Part shown: in pieces, positions 1 through 11,241 of the stretch
Numbering within the stretch: position 1 is the stretch's first letter
Layout: each line of letters starts with the position of its first letter
Source: Bradysia coprophila
Lineage: Eukaryota > Arthropoda > Insecta > Diptera > Sciaridae
DNA: 64,000 bases
Assembly: GCF_014529535.1 (NCBI RefSeq)
Contig: NW_023503409.1
Location: 8,866,390-8,930,389 of the forward strand
Reading direction: 5' to 3'
The notes under the pieces: generated by a model
The model's input: only the letters and a program-made list of their open reading frames with translations
What the model was told of the DNA's origin: nothing
The model's database searches: none
Position numbers and translations under genes: made by a program

Positions 1-326
1 AATTTGTGGATTAGAAATCTGAATCAAAACAATATCTAAATCAGAAAAGAATAATTATGGCGCTGATTACAGATTGTGCCATTAAAATTTCATTGAATTT
101 AGAAAAAAAAACAACAATAGCGACAAACATACTTTGACTGAATCTATTACTTTAAATTGTAGAACATTCTTCTCTGTACTGGATCACGTTTTCACAATTT
201 TCCTTGTACTAACTTCTATTGACAACATTAAATTTTATGCTTTTTACGTTGCGATCTTAATTGAAGCACAGCACTGTTTCTGGCTGATGAAATCACAGTA
301 GGCACTGCGTTTCCTTTGTAAAGATA

Positions 327-481
327 CAGTCAGAGAAAAATAGATTTCGGGATTTTAGGAGACATCACAGTTTTCATCGTTTTTCTGTGTTCTCTCATTT
401 CGCATGTTATTTCAAATGGCAATTAATTGAGAGAAATGATGATATCTCTAAAAAAACCCGAAATCTCTATTTCTCCGACTG
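327..481. mobile_element. MITE with TA target site (mariner-like)
   Basis: The ends are inverted repeats of about 30 bp beginning CAGTC; the left arm reads into ATAGATTTCGGG and the right arm is its imperfect complement. Each end is flanked by TA (325-326 and 482-483), the target duplicated by Tc1/mariner elements. The 155 bp body has no coding capacity, so this is a non-autonomous copy. Family assignment is inferred from the TA site only. Confidence 0.65.
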
Positions 482-3354
482 TAGATAACTTGTTTTCGTT
501 GTATTCGCCTAGTCGGTTGGCCTGTAGAAGCGCCACATTCTTATTTTATTTATAGTACTTCATTCTCACTGGACTATTTTTTGTGTAACAACTTCACATT
601 GATTCATTCCCATGAAATGTCACAGCAGTGAAGTTTGTTCATGAAAAAATAATTCAGTGACACATAACAAAATGTACTAAAATGTAATAGTCTGAGAGAA
701 AAATCTATTACATTTCAGTATTAATTTCAAAACAACCTTTTCCTATGAGTTGAAACATACAATACAAACAATCCTAAGCGGTATTTCATATCACTAAAGC
801 CGCCTAATTTGACACTTGTCACTGAATTGCTCATGCTAGGAGCAGTGATGTGATTCAAATTGTTTTTATAGTCGCTTCGTCTCGTATTTGCGACACATTT
901 TAGGCAAAATGTTGTTTCTACTTTTTATAATCATCATCTGACTTCTTACTCCTCGAGGGTTTTATACTTTACGCTAAAAGTCATTTTTTTCTATATCGTT
1001 TAGAGAACTCGTCTTTGGCTCGGGCTAGAAACATCTTTTTCGTCTTTTCGCATTATTCTTGCTATCTGCACGAAAGTTTTTTTTTAGTCTGATGTGCCTG
1101 ACAACGTAAAAAATTTACTTCTGCTTCCGCACCACATACTATGTGTAAATGTGAAGAATTACTTCTGCTTGAAAAACATCGTAGAACCTTTGTAAGTCAT
1201 GGTGAGAGCCCTTAGTTTTACAAAAACCGAAATTTAGACTAAGTTTTAAGCAAATCGTTATCATCGCTACAATTCACAACTTAAACATCGAACTTGTTAT
1301 TAGCATAGTATATAATGTAAGGTAATTACGAATTTAATTCATTTATAAAAAAAAGAAGATTTTGAATTTCTTCATTGCGCCTTTTAGGACTTTTCTTTCA
1401 ATTTATCTTTTTTTAATGATTTATTTGAACATTGTGAACATCAATTTACCCAATCGTCATCTAAAAGGAAAAAAAGAAATTAATCTGTCCTTTATATTTT
1501 TATAATAAAATAAACAAATCTGTCCAATTATCTATTGAGTGTAAGCATTCGACAGAAGGAAGAAGAAAAAACTGAAACGAAGATGAAGAAGTAGGTATAT
1601 ACACATTGCAAACATTTAAAAAAAAGAAGATTTGTTCCCAACATTTCCTTGCAGATGAATATTAAACGCAAAGGTTTATAATTTGTAAGAACATATCTAT
1701 CTAAGTGAATGTACCGTACCGTATATATCTAAGGAAAATATTGAAAATACCTTATGTATCTCCGCGCAATTCGTATCTCTGTATCAATATCAAATAATTC
1801 AGTCTGTCCCTAATGTTGTGTGTATAAGTATACATTTGAAATGGAATAACGATATTTTTGGGGGTGGCATGTGGTGTGAATAGGGTTGGGTGTGCTTTTG
1901 AAATGTGGAAAATATTATGATACGTAGTTGATTTTTAAGATAAAAATCAATAGACGACTTTTAAATTGACGTTTTGCAAAAAGTTTTTTTTTTGCTTCTT
2001 TCATTCAAATTCATGTATACCAACCAAAAGTACCTAAACTTGATGTTTCGAATTGAAGTTCAATTATTATTTTTTTCGAACATCTTTTCCGAACACAATA
2101 AACATGAACCTACGATGCCTACGATTCATTTATACTCTTTTTTTTCGTTCTGTCTGTGCTGCCGAAACCCCCTCTTTCATTATATCCAAAAACCATTTTT
2201 TAAACTCAATGGTTAAGCTCCACTTCCACTTGTTCGTTGTTGAATTCTTTCCATTTTTAATTCTTTTGGCTGAAATTTAAATTAGACATAATCCCAGCAT
2301 AGAATTATACAATAAGAAATCGTGACGGTCATTTTATTTCATGTCTTAAGAAGATTTTCCATGATATTAGCCCGCGTGACATTTTCTTTGAAAAATAATC
2401 TTTATTTAACGGGTTGCATTTAAGTGTTTAGCATTTTACTATTGTGCTCGCTTGATATCCCACCAGACAACCGAACATTTAAAAATCGCAGAGAACATTT
2501 TAAGGGTTGAAATTCGGGAATAACACCGAAAAAGCATTTTAATCTTATAACTTAAGTCACCACGCTATTATTGTGTTATTGTGTATACGACATACAGGCA
2601 GTGTGTATATATTTCGATGAAATATGTATGAACCTATTTTTCGTCGCCGAAAAGATTCCCGTCTCTGACCCATAATGTATACATATATTTGAGCAGAATG
2701 AAGAGAATAAAAAAATATATTTTTATAAAACACGCAGAATTAATTGCTGTGAAATTTTATCGTTTCAGTTAATTCAATTTAATTAAATTTTCTTATTCAG
2801 AGAGGATACAAACTCTGGGTGCTGGGTAAATATTTGATCATATATATACTCTGGTTGGTATTTCGGTTCCATAAGACAAAAAATATTGTAGAGACTCTGC
2901 TGTAAACGTATATCTGTTTGATGCTGCTACAGTAGATGCTTAATTGAGAAAAAAAATATTTATGAAAGGATTTGAAATAAGTCATCGCCGGTTTTGTCTT
3001 CTGAGAATATTCGTAATCATTTCTTTCGACATATTTATGCGCTACCCGGACATTTCTGAAGAAATAATTAATTTTCTTGTTTTATAAAATATGAAAGTTT
3101 CATTTTTTTTTATTAGACACCCCCGTAAATAGAGCGTTTACGTGCCCTCTACAGTGATCATAATCGGTCAGATCTACTTCGACAAGTAAACAGTTACAAC
3201 GATTTGTTTAAGGATATTTACATTGCAACTATCCAGAAACTACTATTCGATCGCTTCTTATTTTCGGACGGTTAGGCGAAATAAAAGTTCTGAGCATTGT
3301 GTACTGGAACTTAACAATGTGTCACACACATGCACAACACTGTAATAGTATGAT

Positions 3355-3555
3355 ACGTCACTGTTTGTAAATATTTGTTTAGGCAAGTGTGAGGTTTGCG
3401 GAACGAGCCGAAGGCGAGTGGAGTAATCACACGTGCCTAAACAAGCATTTACAAGCAGTGACGTAACACATTTTACATGTTTGTGGACGGTAAGTGCATC
3501 TTCCCTGTCACAAGCAGTGATGTAAACTGCACTTTACCGTGCATAAGCATGTAAA
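3355..3555. repeat. Pair of imperfect palindromes, CTCG/CGAG-core repeat family
   Basis: Two adjacent inverted repeats. The first (about 3355-3465) has arms built on GTCACTG..GTTTAGGCA and its complement around a core ACGAGCCGAAGGCGAG. The second (about 3470-3555) pairs TACATGTTTGTGGACGGTAA with its imperfect complement. The same core recurs near 32031, 44540 and 58382, so this looks like a dispersed foldback family. Confidence 0.5.
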
Positions 3556-4040
3556 AAACCATTTCATACAAAATAGTACAAATCGTACCTAGGACTAAAA
3601 GTCGTTTTTAGTGTGTGAGAGGTTACACTGGCATTGAAAACGCTAAAAAAGACTTCAAGTCCGTGGTATGTACGAATAATATTTTTCATATTCGACGGTC
3701 CTAGGTATGAAAAATAGTACTCTATTTGGTAGCTGTTGGTAGCCTTGGTACCAAAAATAACGTGCCAGACATGGTGAAAATTCAAGTTGACGAAAACGGC
3801 AGGTGTTTTCATTTTATTTTTCACTTTTATTTGTCATTTGGTACTGATATTGATATGTATGGGGGCCCTCGGGTCTATAAAGTTTTTTAAAGATTGTAAT
3901 ACCCTCAATTTCTGAACGCTTAAGAAGGTCATGCCATTAGAAATATAAGTGAATAACATAAATATATACTAATTTTGCTTCCCTTTAAAACATGAGGTCA
4001 GGTCTATGAAAGCTCATTCGGATAAAGTCCTTTTTCGGAC

Positions 4041-4198
4041 TCCCTGAGCAGTGCCGGACTGGCCCTATGGGCGTTCGGGCGATTCCCGAAGGGCCTTTCG
4101 AATTTTGTATGGATAAAGGATAACGAAGGGCCTTTTGAAAAATTTCTTCATACAACGCCCGAAGGGCTTTTTTGAGCCAGTTCGGCACTGTCCCTGAG
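4041..4198. mobile_element. hAT-type MITE with 8 bp target site duplication
   Basis: The element is 4049-4190 (142 bp). Its termini are inverted repeats, CAGTGCCGGACTGG at the left and CCAGTTCGGCACTG at the right. It is flanked by a perfect 8 bp direct repeat TCCCTGAG (4041-4048 and 4191-4198). An 8 bp duplication with CAGTG-type ends is the signature of hAT transposons. The body is itself partly palindromic (CCCGAAGGG motifs) and has no transposase. A left-truncated relative lies at 8392-8442. Confidence 0.85.
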
Positions 4199-5891
4199 AA
4201 TCCATCGTATGCCATTTTCGAGTTTTTGATTAATTTTCTTCTAATTTCAAAGCACCTAGTTTTAGCGAATTTTCAGTTTGTTAAATTTCATTTCAAAGTA
4301 TTTTCTATTTCTATTTCTATTTAGCTCAGCAGAGTGAGCAATAATTCGATCAGTGAAAAATCCATGATATCGAATGTTTGATTCGAACGCTGATCAGAGT
4401 CTAGACACCATTCGATTTTTTAGCACCATCATCGACGTACTAACGATAGATACTTTGGACCTACATCTCAATAACGTTTAAGTTTTGAAAAGTTTTCTGT
4501 CGTCTTTGTTGAAATTTGCGATTTAAAATTTAAAAAAAAAAACTCCCGTAGTGTCTTGCAATAAAAACATTTCTAAACTTTCTGCTATTATATTATGTTA
4601 CAAATCTGATTAAACACGAAACAAATGTAAAAATGTCTCATAATACAAAGTATGTCTAACATTCACCTCCGAGAAAATATTTTTTTGCATAGAAATATAA
4701 AAGAAAAAAGTTTATTACCGCGGACGCTGGAATCGGTTTCAAGAAACATATATAAAGAAGGAATTAAAAATCTTTTTTGTCGTCTATTTATTCATCACTT
4801 TTTATCAAGTTCAAACAAGTGTAATCCCGTTTAAGTCGGTTAAAGATTAAAAACCAGAAAAAATCTCTCCCCCTATTAAACGAGCAAGGAAAAAAATGGA
4901 AAAGAAAAATGCACGAATTTTATATGAAATAAATTAATGAATATATGATAGCTCGGTTTCGTCGGTTATGTTCATGAAAATAAGGGTCGAGTACTTTTAC
5001 CATTTTTTTTTTCTTTTTCATGTGCTACTTATAAAAAAACGAGAGGAAATAGGTATACAAATAAGTGGGCAAATTATTTGTTTAAATCGCGATCCTATGA
5101 CGAAAATGAGCAAAGGAAATTCGTCTTATATACACAGTCTGAAACGTATTTATGATAGGGATAGTCTAGATTTATGCTTTCCATAAAGTAAAAAAATTAA
5201 ATCAGTTCTTGGACAGAGGCTGAGATATTGTAATGAATGGTATATATGGTTGTTTTCCTCAATCGAAGTAAAGTTTCAAAAATACCAGATCCTGTGCCAA
5301 ATAAATAGTCACGAGAAGTAATTCTTTGTACTCTTCTTTAAAGTTTAAAGTTGAAAGCTTCACAAAATGTTTGAAAGTGACTTTCTAAAAGGAGTAAAAG
5401 ATAAATAAATAAGATCAGTGCTTTGTCTCGCACTGGGTGAATTAGCCAATTTTTGTAAAACTGTTAAAGGTTAAGAAAATCTTGTCGGGCTAAAAGAAAG
5501 TGTAACTTATTTTTGATTTTTTTTATTATTTAATTTACAAATCTTATGACGATAATAATGTGGAAAATTACAATGGGAACAATCGGTGTTAACATATTCG
5601 TGCAATAAGCAGCTAAACGATTAAGATAATACTAACACTGAAGTTGTAACCATATCCGAAATAAAATTGTTTAACAAACCCAAAACACCTCTAGCATAGT
5701 AATAGCATATTTGGTGTCTTGAAATACTATACAACACAATTACTGTGATTAGGGTACTAATGATAACCTATCACAGACGGCAACAATATGAGCATGAGCA
5801 GTTTCGTTATTATCGGATCAATTGCTTCGTTTGATCTAAGTTTCAAAAGATTTCAAATCTTTTACTTCATTTGTTGTGAACATGTCTTTGT

Positions 5892-5935
5892 TATATAAAA
5901 TCTAATCAGAGCTTGTCGTTAATTCAAGTATCAGT
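5892..5935 (+). promoter_or_regulatory. TATA promoter of the DIX-only gene
   Basis: TATATAAAA at 5892-5900 is followed by candidate initiators TTCAAGT (A at 5926, 34 bp on) and TCAGT (A at 5933, 41 bp on). The first spacing is close to the usual 30-31 bp. Either start gives a 5' leader of about 210-220 nt before the ATG at 6145. The leader holds a 14-codon upstream ORF at 6018-6062. Confidence 0.5.
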
Positions 5936-6017
5936 AACATCACATCGCATCACAACGAGACGAGTTTATGTATTCATCGACGACTCATTTCTATTCAAGT
6001 CATCACATCATCGTATC

Positions 6018-6062
6018 ATGGCGAGATTGACAACAAACATAACACAAATTGACCACATGTGA
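6018..6062 (+). other. Upstream ORF in the leader of the DIX gene
   Basis: ATG GCG starts a 14-codon frame that ends in TGA 82 nt before the main ATG. It lies downstream of the predicted transcription start, so it could lower translation of the DIX protein. It is very short, so chance is a fair alternative. Confidence 0.3.
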
Positions 6063-6144
6063 GCGATATAATCAAATTCTTTGTTCCTACTCGTCAAAGT
6101 GGACGTGTAAATTACATGGTGTAATCACTATCGATCGGACAAGA

Positions 6145-6687
6145 ATGGATCGACCTGTTGTCGGTGTTGGTGGGTTAATTCCACCGACAATGATGATGAA
6201 TCTAAAAGAAACGAAAATCATTTATTACCTCGACGACGAAGACACACCGTATTCTGTGAAAATTAATATTCCACCCGATTCGATCACTCTTCGAGATTTC
6301 AAGTCGATTTTAGCACTTCCGAAAACGAATTATAAATTCTTCTTCAAATCATCCGACGATGATTTCGGTATCGTGAAGGAAGAAGTCGCTGACGACGACA
6401 GTAAACTGCCATTGTTTAAAGGGCGAGTCGTGTCGTACATCGTTACTGCCGAAGGATCCAACTTGTCCGATGGATCAACATCACAAGTCACCGAAGTATC
6501 ACATCAGGCAAATAAATATCTTCGATCGCCAAGTCACAGACCATCAAATGGAGTTCGGCACACACCGACGCATTATCCACCGAAAGCAAATGGTAGTGGA
6601 GGTGGATGGCGATATCATGCAAATGGAGGATCGTGCGATGATTCGATGACGTGTACCGAAACTGAAGTCGTCACCGATAACAGATGA
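6145..6687 (+). CDS. DIX-domain-only Dishevelled-like protein
   Basis: A 180-residue intronless ORF. Residues about 20-105 are a DIX domain of Dishevelled type: [43 protein letters not shown] and [13 protein letters not shown] follow fly and vertebrate Dsh block by block. DIX domains polymerise head to tail and build Wnt signalosomes with Axin. The Ser/Gly-rich tail ends [11 protein letters not shown], roughly where Dsh continues toward its basic region and PDZ domain. Here a TGA follows, and no PDZ or DEP coding is seen before the next gene. I chose the ATG at 6145 because the open frame farther upstream has no earlier ATG. A polyadenylation signal lies at 6847-6852. It may be a truncated duplicate of dsh. 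Whether it is expressed is unknown; the frame is intact and a TATA box precedes it. Confidence 0.8.
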   Translation: MDRPVVGVGGLIPPTMMMNLKETKIIYYLDDEDTPYSVKINIPPDSITLRDFKSILALPKTNYKFFFKSSDDDFGIVKEEVADDDSKLPLFKGRVVSYIVTAEGSNLSDGSTSQVTEVSHQANKYLRSPSHRPSNGVRHTPTHYPPKANGSGGGWRYHANGGSCDDSMTCTETEVVTDNR

Positions 6688-6846
6688 TTGCTTGTTATGT
6701 ATCGCCATTACATTCACACCTATACACTCTTGCACTTGTCGTAAATGTGTGTATACACATGCAGTTAACTTAAAAAACAAAATTAAGGCAGTTTTAGCAT
6801 ATTATCCATTTAAATATCGCTGGATAATCTTAATGGATACAATTTT

Positions 6847-6852
6847 AATAAA
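6847..6852 (+). terminator. Polyadenylation signal AATAAA
   Basis: AATAAA 160 nt after the stop of the DIX-only gene, with no other gene on this strand nearby. Confidence 0.4.
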
Positions 6853-7203
6853 ATTTGAGACCGAGAGCGGAAAGGCCATGTAGATTTATCAATCACTAAT
6901 AAGGCTTTATAGTTCGAAACCTATGTCAATCAAACATGTTTGTTGTTGGATTTTTATACTTGATAAGTAGGATAGCCCTAATGATGGTAAGCCTAGCGTG
7001 ACTCTTAATCAACTAGTCTACTGGAGAAGCTCATGAAAGGGTTAACAGCGTTCAGCATATATTAGAAGGATTGTGCCATTCACATTCCGCGAAGAATGGA
7101 ATTTAAATTAATGTTTTGCCGAAAACATGCCGTTTCCTAATTACTTACTTAGGACACTATAGATACGCACATATTTTTGCGGACGAGCCACGTCATTTTG
7201 CTT

Positions 7204-8346
7204 TCATTTATTAATTGCGTCAAAGTCAATTACAATTTTACCTGTAACCATATCAAGTCTCGTGTACTTTATATCCACAGCGTCAAACATTCGGCAAGCA
7301 GTCTTCGCATCCGTTGACTCGAAAGTCTCTTCGTTCAAAAAGTAAATTGTCTTGATTCCAGACTGAATGAGAATCTTGGCGCACTCGCAACACGGAAACT
7401 GCAGAACGTAAATGGTGCAGTTCCGAACGCTTTCACAGTTTTTATTCGCGATGGCATTCATTTCGGCATGACAGAAGTAGAGATCGCGATCTGCGGCAGT
7501 GGAATAACTGAAATGATCATAGCTGCAACCTATCGGTAAACCGTGATAGCCGGTGCATGAAAGGATTATAGAAAAACGACGGGTAAGTTTTGTGAAAAAT
7601 AGTTTAACAATGCGCGGTTCATTTACCAACGATTTTATTATCGGAGTTAACTATACAAGCGCCCATCTGATTGCCAGCTACTTTGCTCCGGTAAGACGCC
7701 AATACAGCCACCGACATGAAATAATCCGACCAACGTAAGTAGTCTCTTGAAGCCTGCTGTTCGTTCAGATTTAATTGGCCAATATTGTTAATATCCCGAA
7801 AATTCAACTCAATGCGGCCATTCAGTGTTGATGAAGTGAATTTCACGTACTCTACTCCTGCCGCGTCTAGCAATTTTTTTTGAAGCAATCGTTGTCGGCA
7901 TATCAGCGTATTTGTCGGAAAAATAAATAACTTTTTTGATTCGAGATTGGATGATCATTTTCGAGCAGCCATTGCATGGAAACAGAGCCACGTACAGATC
8001 ACATCCCTTTGTATCGGCACTGTTTTTGTTCATAATCGCATTCACTTCGGCATGGCACACGTACAGGTATTTACTGTTTAGTGGATCGGCAGTGTCTTTG
8101 GTCCACGGAAACACGTCGTCGCTGCATCGGATGGGGAATCCATTGTACCCGATTCCCACAATTTTCTTCTCATCGTTCACAATGCAAGCAAAGCACCGAC
8201 TTTCGTAACTGGATCCTTGCTTCTCAATGCGGCAAGGAAAGCCTAAATGATGTATAAGGATAGATTGTAGAAGGACAGCATTAAATCAGCCAACAATTAC
8301 TTACAGTTGCCATGTAATAATCATCCCATGTCGGGAACTGCATCAT
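7204..8346 (-). pseudogene. Tandem two-domain dCMP deaminase, probably inactivated
   Basis: Two deoxycytidylate deaminase domains in series (dCMP to dUMP, thymidylate supply). Exon 1 is 8305-8346, exon 2 about 7627-8242, exon 3 7204-7556. Domain 1 keeps [19 protein letters not shown] and PCNGC; domain 2 keeps [29 protein letters not shown] and ends KIVIDFDAI as dCMP deaminases do. The zinc ligands (HAE, PCxxC) are therefore present in both. Three lesions break it: a 5 bp tandem duplication (two AAGCA copies, plus strand 8186-8195) that gives an early TGA; one extra base in a run of eight A (7874-7881); and the 3' splice site of the 70 bp second intron, which reads AT instead of AG (7557-7558). 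Two of these could be sequencing errors, the splice change less easily. A single intact two-domain enzyme remains possible if the assembly is wrong. Confidence 0.75.
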
Positions 8347-8391
8347 TCTGGTTAGTAAAGCAACAGATTTAAAAACAGATTCTAAGCACGT

Positions 8392-8442
8392 AAATTTCTT
8401 CATACAACACCCGAAGGGCTTTTTTGAGCCAGTCCTGCACTG
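8392..8442. mobile_element. Truncated relative of the 4049-4190 hAT MITE
   Basis: This 51 bp stretch matches the right end of the hAT MITE at 4140-4190 with few differences, through AAATTTCTTCATACAAC, CCCGAAGGGCTTTTTTGAGC and the terminal CACTG. The left end is missing. It lies just upstream of the deaminase pseudogene. Confidence 0.7.
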
Positions 8443-9109
8443 TTGGTTTCCACGTATCGTAGAAAATACCGAGGTAGATGTAGTGTGAAACCAAGGTAAA
8501 TAAATGGGCGTATCACAATATTTCCCTTGGAAGAAACCGAGAAAATTCGGGCCATCTGTATTAAGATAGCTAAAATATTTTGTGAAACACAAGTAAATCA
8601 TTTTTTTTTTAAGATGTCATTGGCATCGAACTTATACGCTAGACCACGCGTCTGAATGGCATTACCTCCACATTATATCTCACTTGGAAAATTCATCTTG
8701 GTGACAAAATGAAGGTATTTGAGCAAGAGGCGTGTGCTCGAAAAGTTGAAAATCCGAAAATATTATTTTCAAGAAAAAATTTATTTTTAACTTTCATGAT
8801 TGATTTTGACACCAATTTGGAATTTCTACCACCGGTGACAGCCGAGATTAACACTAAGCATTACAGTAAAATAGTGAGTTATAACAGTGTAATTTCACAT
8901 TGTTACAGTGTTTCAAGGTCATTCCGGTCCTTCTAGACTTCAAAAGTAAGAATCGTAGAACTTATGTTTCTTCTATCCGGTAATGTAACATGGCACTCTG
9001 GTCTATGTGCACTGACTTCTTAGAATTTAAAAAATTAAAGCTTTTTACCGGGACTCTCAATGAAAAACCAGTGTAACTCTAACTCTGATAGAATTTTATT
9101 CCTTTAAAT
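8443..9109. other. Intergenic stretch
   Basis: Between the deaminase pseudogene and the zinc finger gene. I see no coding exon, only AT-rich sequence and a short CACTG-rich stretch near 8860-8910 (ACAGTGTAATTTCACATTGT). Confidence 0.4.
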
Positions 9110-11241
9110 TTACGGAGCCTCATAATTATGTTTACTCTTTTCGTGTTGCTTCAGCCCATTGGCCGTATTGAATTTATTGTCGCAAAACGAGCACTGGTAA
9201 TTCTTTTCGCTATGCTTGAACATGTGTCTTGACAAGTAGACACGAGTGTTGAACGACTTAAAGCAAACGTTGCATTCGTAAGATTTGTCCTGTCTATGGG
9301 TTTGGACATGACGACGATATCCGGATGGTACGTTGAACACTCGACCGCAAATTTTGCATGGATACGTTGTGCTGTCGTGAGATTTTTTATGCGCTCCCAG
9401 CAACGAGTTACTGAAGAATCTTTTTCCACATTGATCGCATTGGAATGGTTTCTGGAAGGAATGATGTCAGAGTAAGACTTCACGTGATGTCATGGATCTA
9501 TCGTTTTTTACTAAATCTCTCGATTCGCATAATGGTTGCTATAGCTCCACCCCTCAACCCAACACTCACCTCACCAGTATGCAGCCGTTCGTGAGTCATT
9601 TTCGAAAAGCTATTCCGGAATGTTTTTCCGCAGGTTGAACATTCGTGCAATTTTATGTCTGTGTGGGTCATCAAATGGGTCCGGAAACTATTTCGTTTGA
9701 TGACCATGCCACATATGTTGCAAGTGAATTTCTCTTGTAGATTCGGCTTGATTGGTTGCGGTAATGTTTTGTAGACATGCCGTTCTCGTACATGTCGACG
9801 AATCTCAAACAAACTATTCCGATCGGTCTGGCAAATCGAACATCTGTATGGATTGGATTGATTCTCCTTTTCATCGTAGACGAATTGCTCTTCAATGTAT
9901 GAATTCAGGTTGGTGACTAGTAGGTTCATGTCGGTCTCTATTACTGTCGCACCAACCCGTCGATGCTCCAGTTGATGAGCGAAATAATACTGAATGATGA
10001 AAGTGATGAAAGAACAACATGAATGCAATGGGGTCAAGAATCGGTAAACTCACCTGCAATTTGCCAAAAATTGTGTCACATTGCGGACAACGTAGCTCAT
10101 GTTCGTTCTCTGAATGCATGCATCGAACATGTTCATCAAAATTGGATTTTATGTAAAACTTTTCCGCACAAAGTTCACACGACGATTCATTGCTCGTAAA
10201 AATGTCCTCGTAATTCGCCACATCCTTTCCTGCTATACAAATGCCCTCCACGATATTCGTCCAATTTGCAGAACTGTCCGCCAAGTGCAATTCTAAATGC
10301 TGTCCGAGTAGCGATTGCTCTTCCTTCCTAAAACTAACCTCACATGCGGAACACTTGAATTGCTTTACGAACAGATGCACGTCCAGCACATGAAGGCGAA
10401 GTTCGAAAGTTGATTCAAAGTATCGCTTACATTCCTTGCATTTGTTTATCTCCAAGATTTCATCCGTCGAATGAGTGCTTAAGTGATCGTTCAGGTCATT
10501 TAATGTGCTACACGGGTGCGAACATTTGTGACACATGTATGTACTCAGTTGTCGTGTCTTTTGTCTGCTTCTGACCTGCGACGTTTTGTTTTTCTTCTTC
10601 GGCAATCTGCGTTCCTTTACTGTTTCCATCTGTTCTGATCGTTCTGATGAACTTGAATTCGCCAGTTGTTCCGAACTATTATTAGTCGTTGGAATCGGCT
10701 GTCGAATGCCATCCCCCGTACATTCCCAATCGACTTCACCCTTATCAATGTGTTGGATCAAATGTTTTTCGAAACGGCTGTCGCGTTTGAACTTTTTTCC
10801 ACATTTATCGCATTCTAGCGCCTCTTCTTGATTGTGGTCTCTCAGCATGTGACTTTGAAGGGCAAATTTTGTTTTGAATTCTAGTTTACAGCACTGACAG
10901 TGGAAATGACCGGACTTCTCTAGCGAATCACTGTCGCAAACTTCTTCTACTTCCATTGCATCCGTTTTAATACCAGGACTAGCATCGGTAGAGCTGTCGT
11001 TGTCTGTGTCGATACTTGGATTTTTCGAGTCAATTCTATCGGATTTCAAAAAAATTTCTTCTACCGTGACTTGAACCAGTTGAAAATGCGATTCTATGTG
11101 CTCCAGTGTACGTTCAATGTTAAGGAAACAACCACTACAATGATAACAAACATAAACAAATGAAACTGGATCCTTTCGATAAACTGTTGCACATTTATCT
11201 AGGCCCGTAACATCAATCGGTTCACATTCGGTTAGTTCCAT
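9110..11241 (-). CDS. C2H2 zinc finger protein with 15 fingers
   Basis: Three coding exons, 10054-11241, 9570-9989 and 9110-9451, all joined in phase 0, encode 649 residues. Both introns (64 and 118 bp) have GT-AG ends, and their removal is confirmed by the protein: intron 1 splits a finger that becomes C-X2-C-X12-H-X3-H only after splicing, and intron 2 splits the linker HTGE|KPF. There is an isolated N-terminal finger (C32-H52), an acidic Ser-rich linker, then about 14 C2H2 fingers. The last cluster (YECNVCFKSF, YQCSFCDNKF and others) is canonical DNA-binding type. A basic Lys/Arg stretch (RLPKKKNKTSQVRSRQK) could be a nuclear signal. It is very likely a nuclear DNA-binding regulator. Target and orthologue are unknown; such genes expand quickly in insects and I do not assign a name. 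The ATG at 11241 is the first in frame. Confidence 0.88.

Larger units (their letters stand above)
1..5891. other. Gene-poor AT-rich intergenic region
   Basis: I see no convincing coding exon here. The open frames are short, AT-rich and without recognisable domains or flanking splice sites. The stretch holds small transposon relics, listed separately at 327-481, 3355-3555 and 4041-4198, and a short (TTCTAT)n run near 4303-4323. It ends at the promoter of the DIX-domain gene. Confidence 0.6.

Noticed and set aside
1974-2280. Two overlapping plus-strand frames of 75-80 codons
   Set aside because: Phe/Leu-rich translation of T-rich DNA, no domain, no splice signals in a consistent phase.
3985-4215. 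Minus-strand 76-codon frame
   Set aside because: It lies almost wholly in the hAT MITE and is explained by its palindromic structure.
6049-6144. Upstream extension of the DIX protein (32 residues)
   Set aside because: The frame is open, but begins at TTG with no in-frame ATG before 6145.
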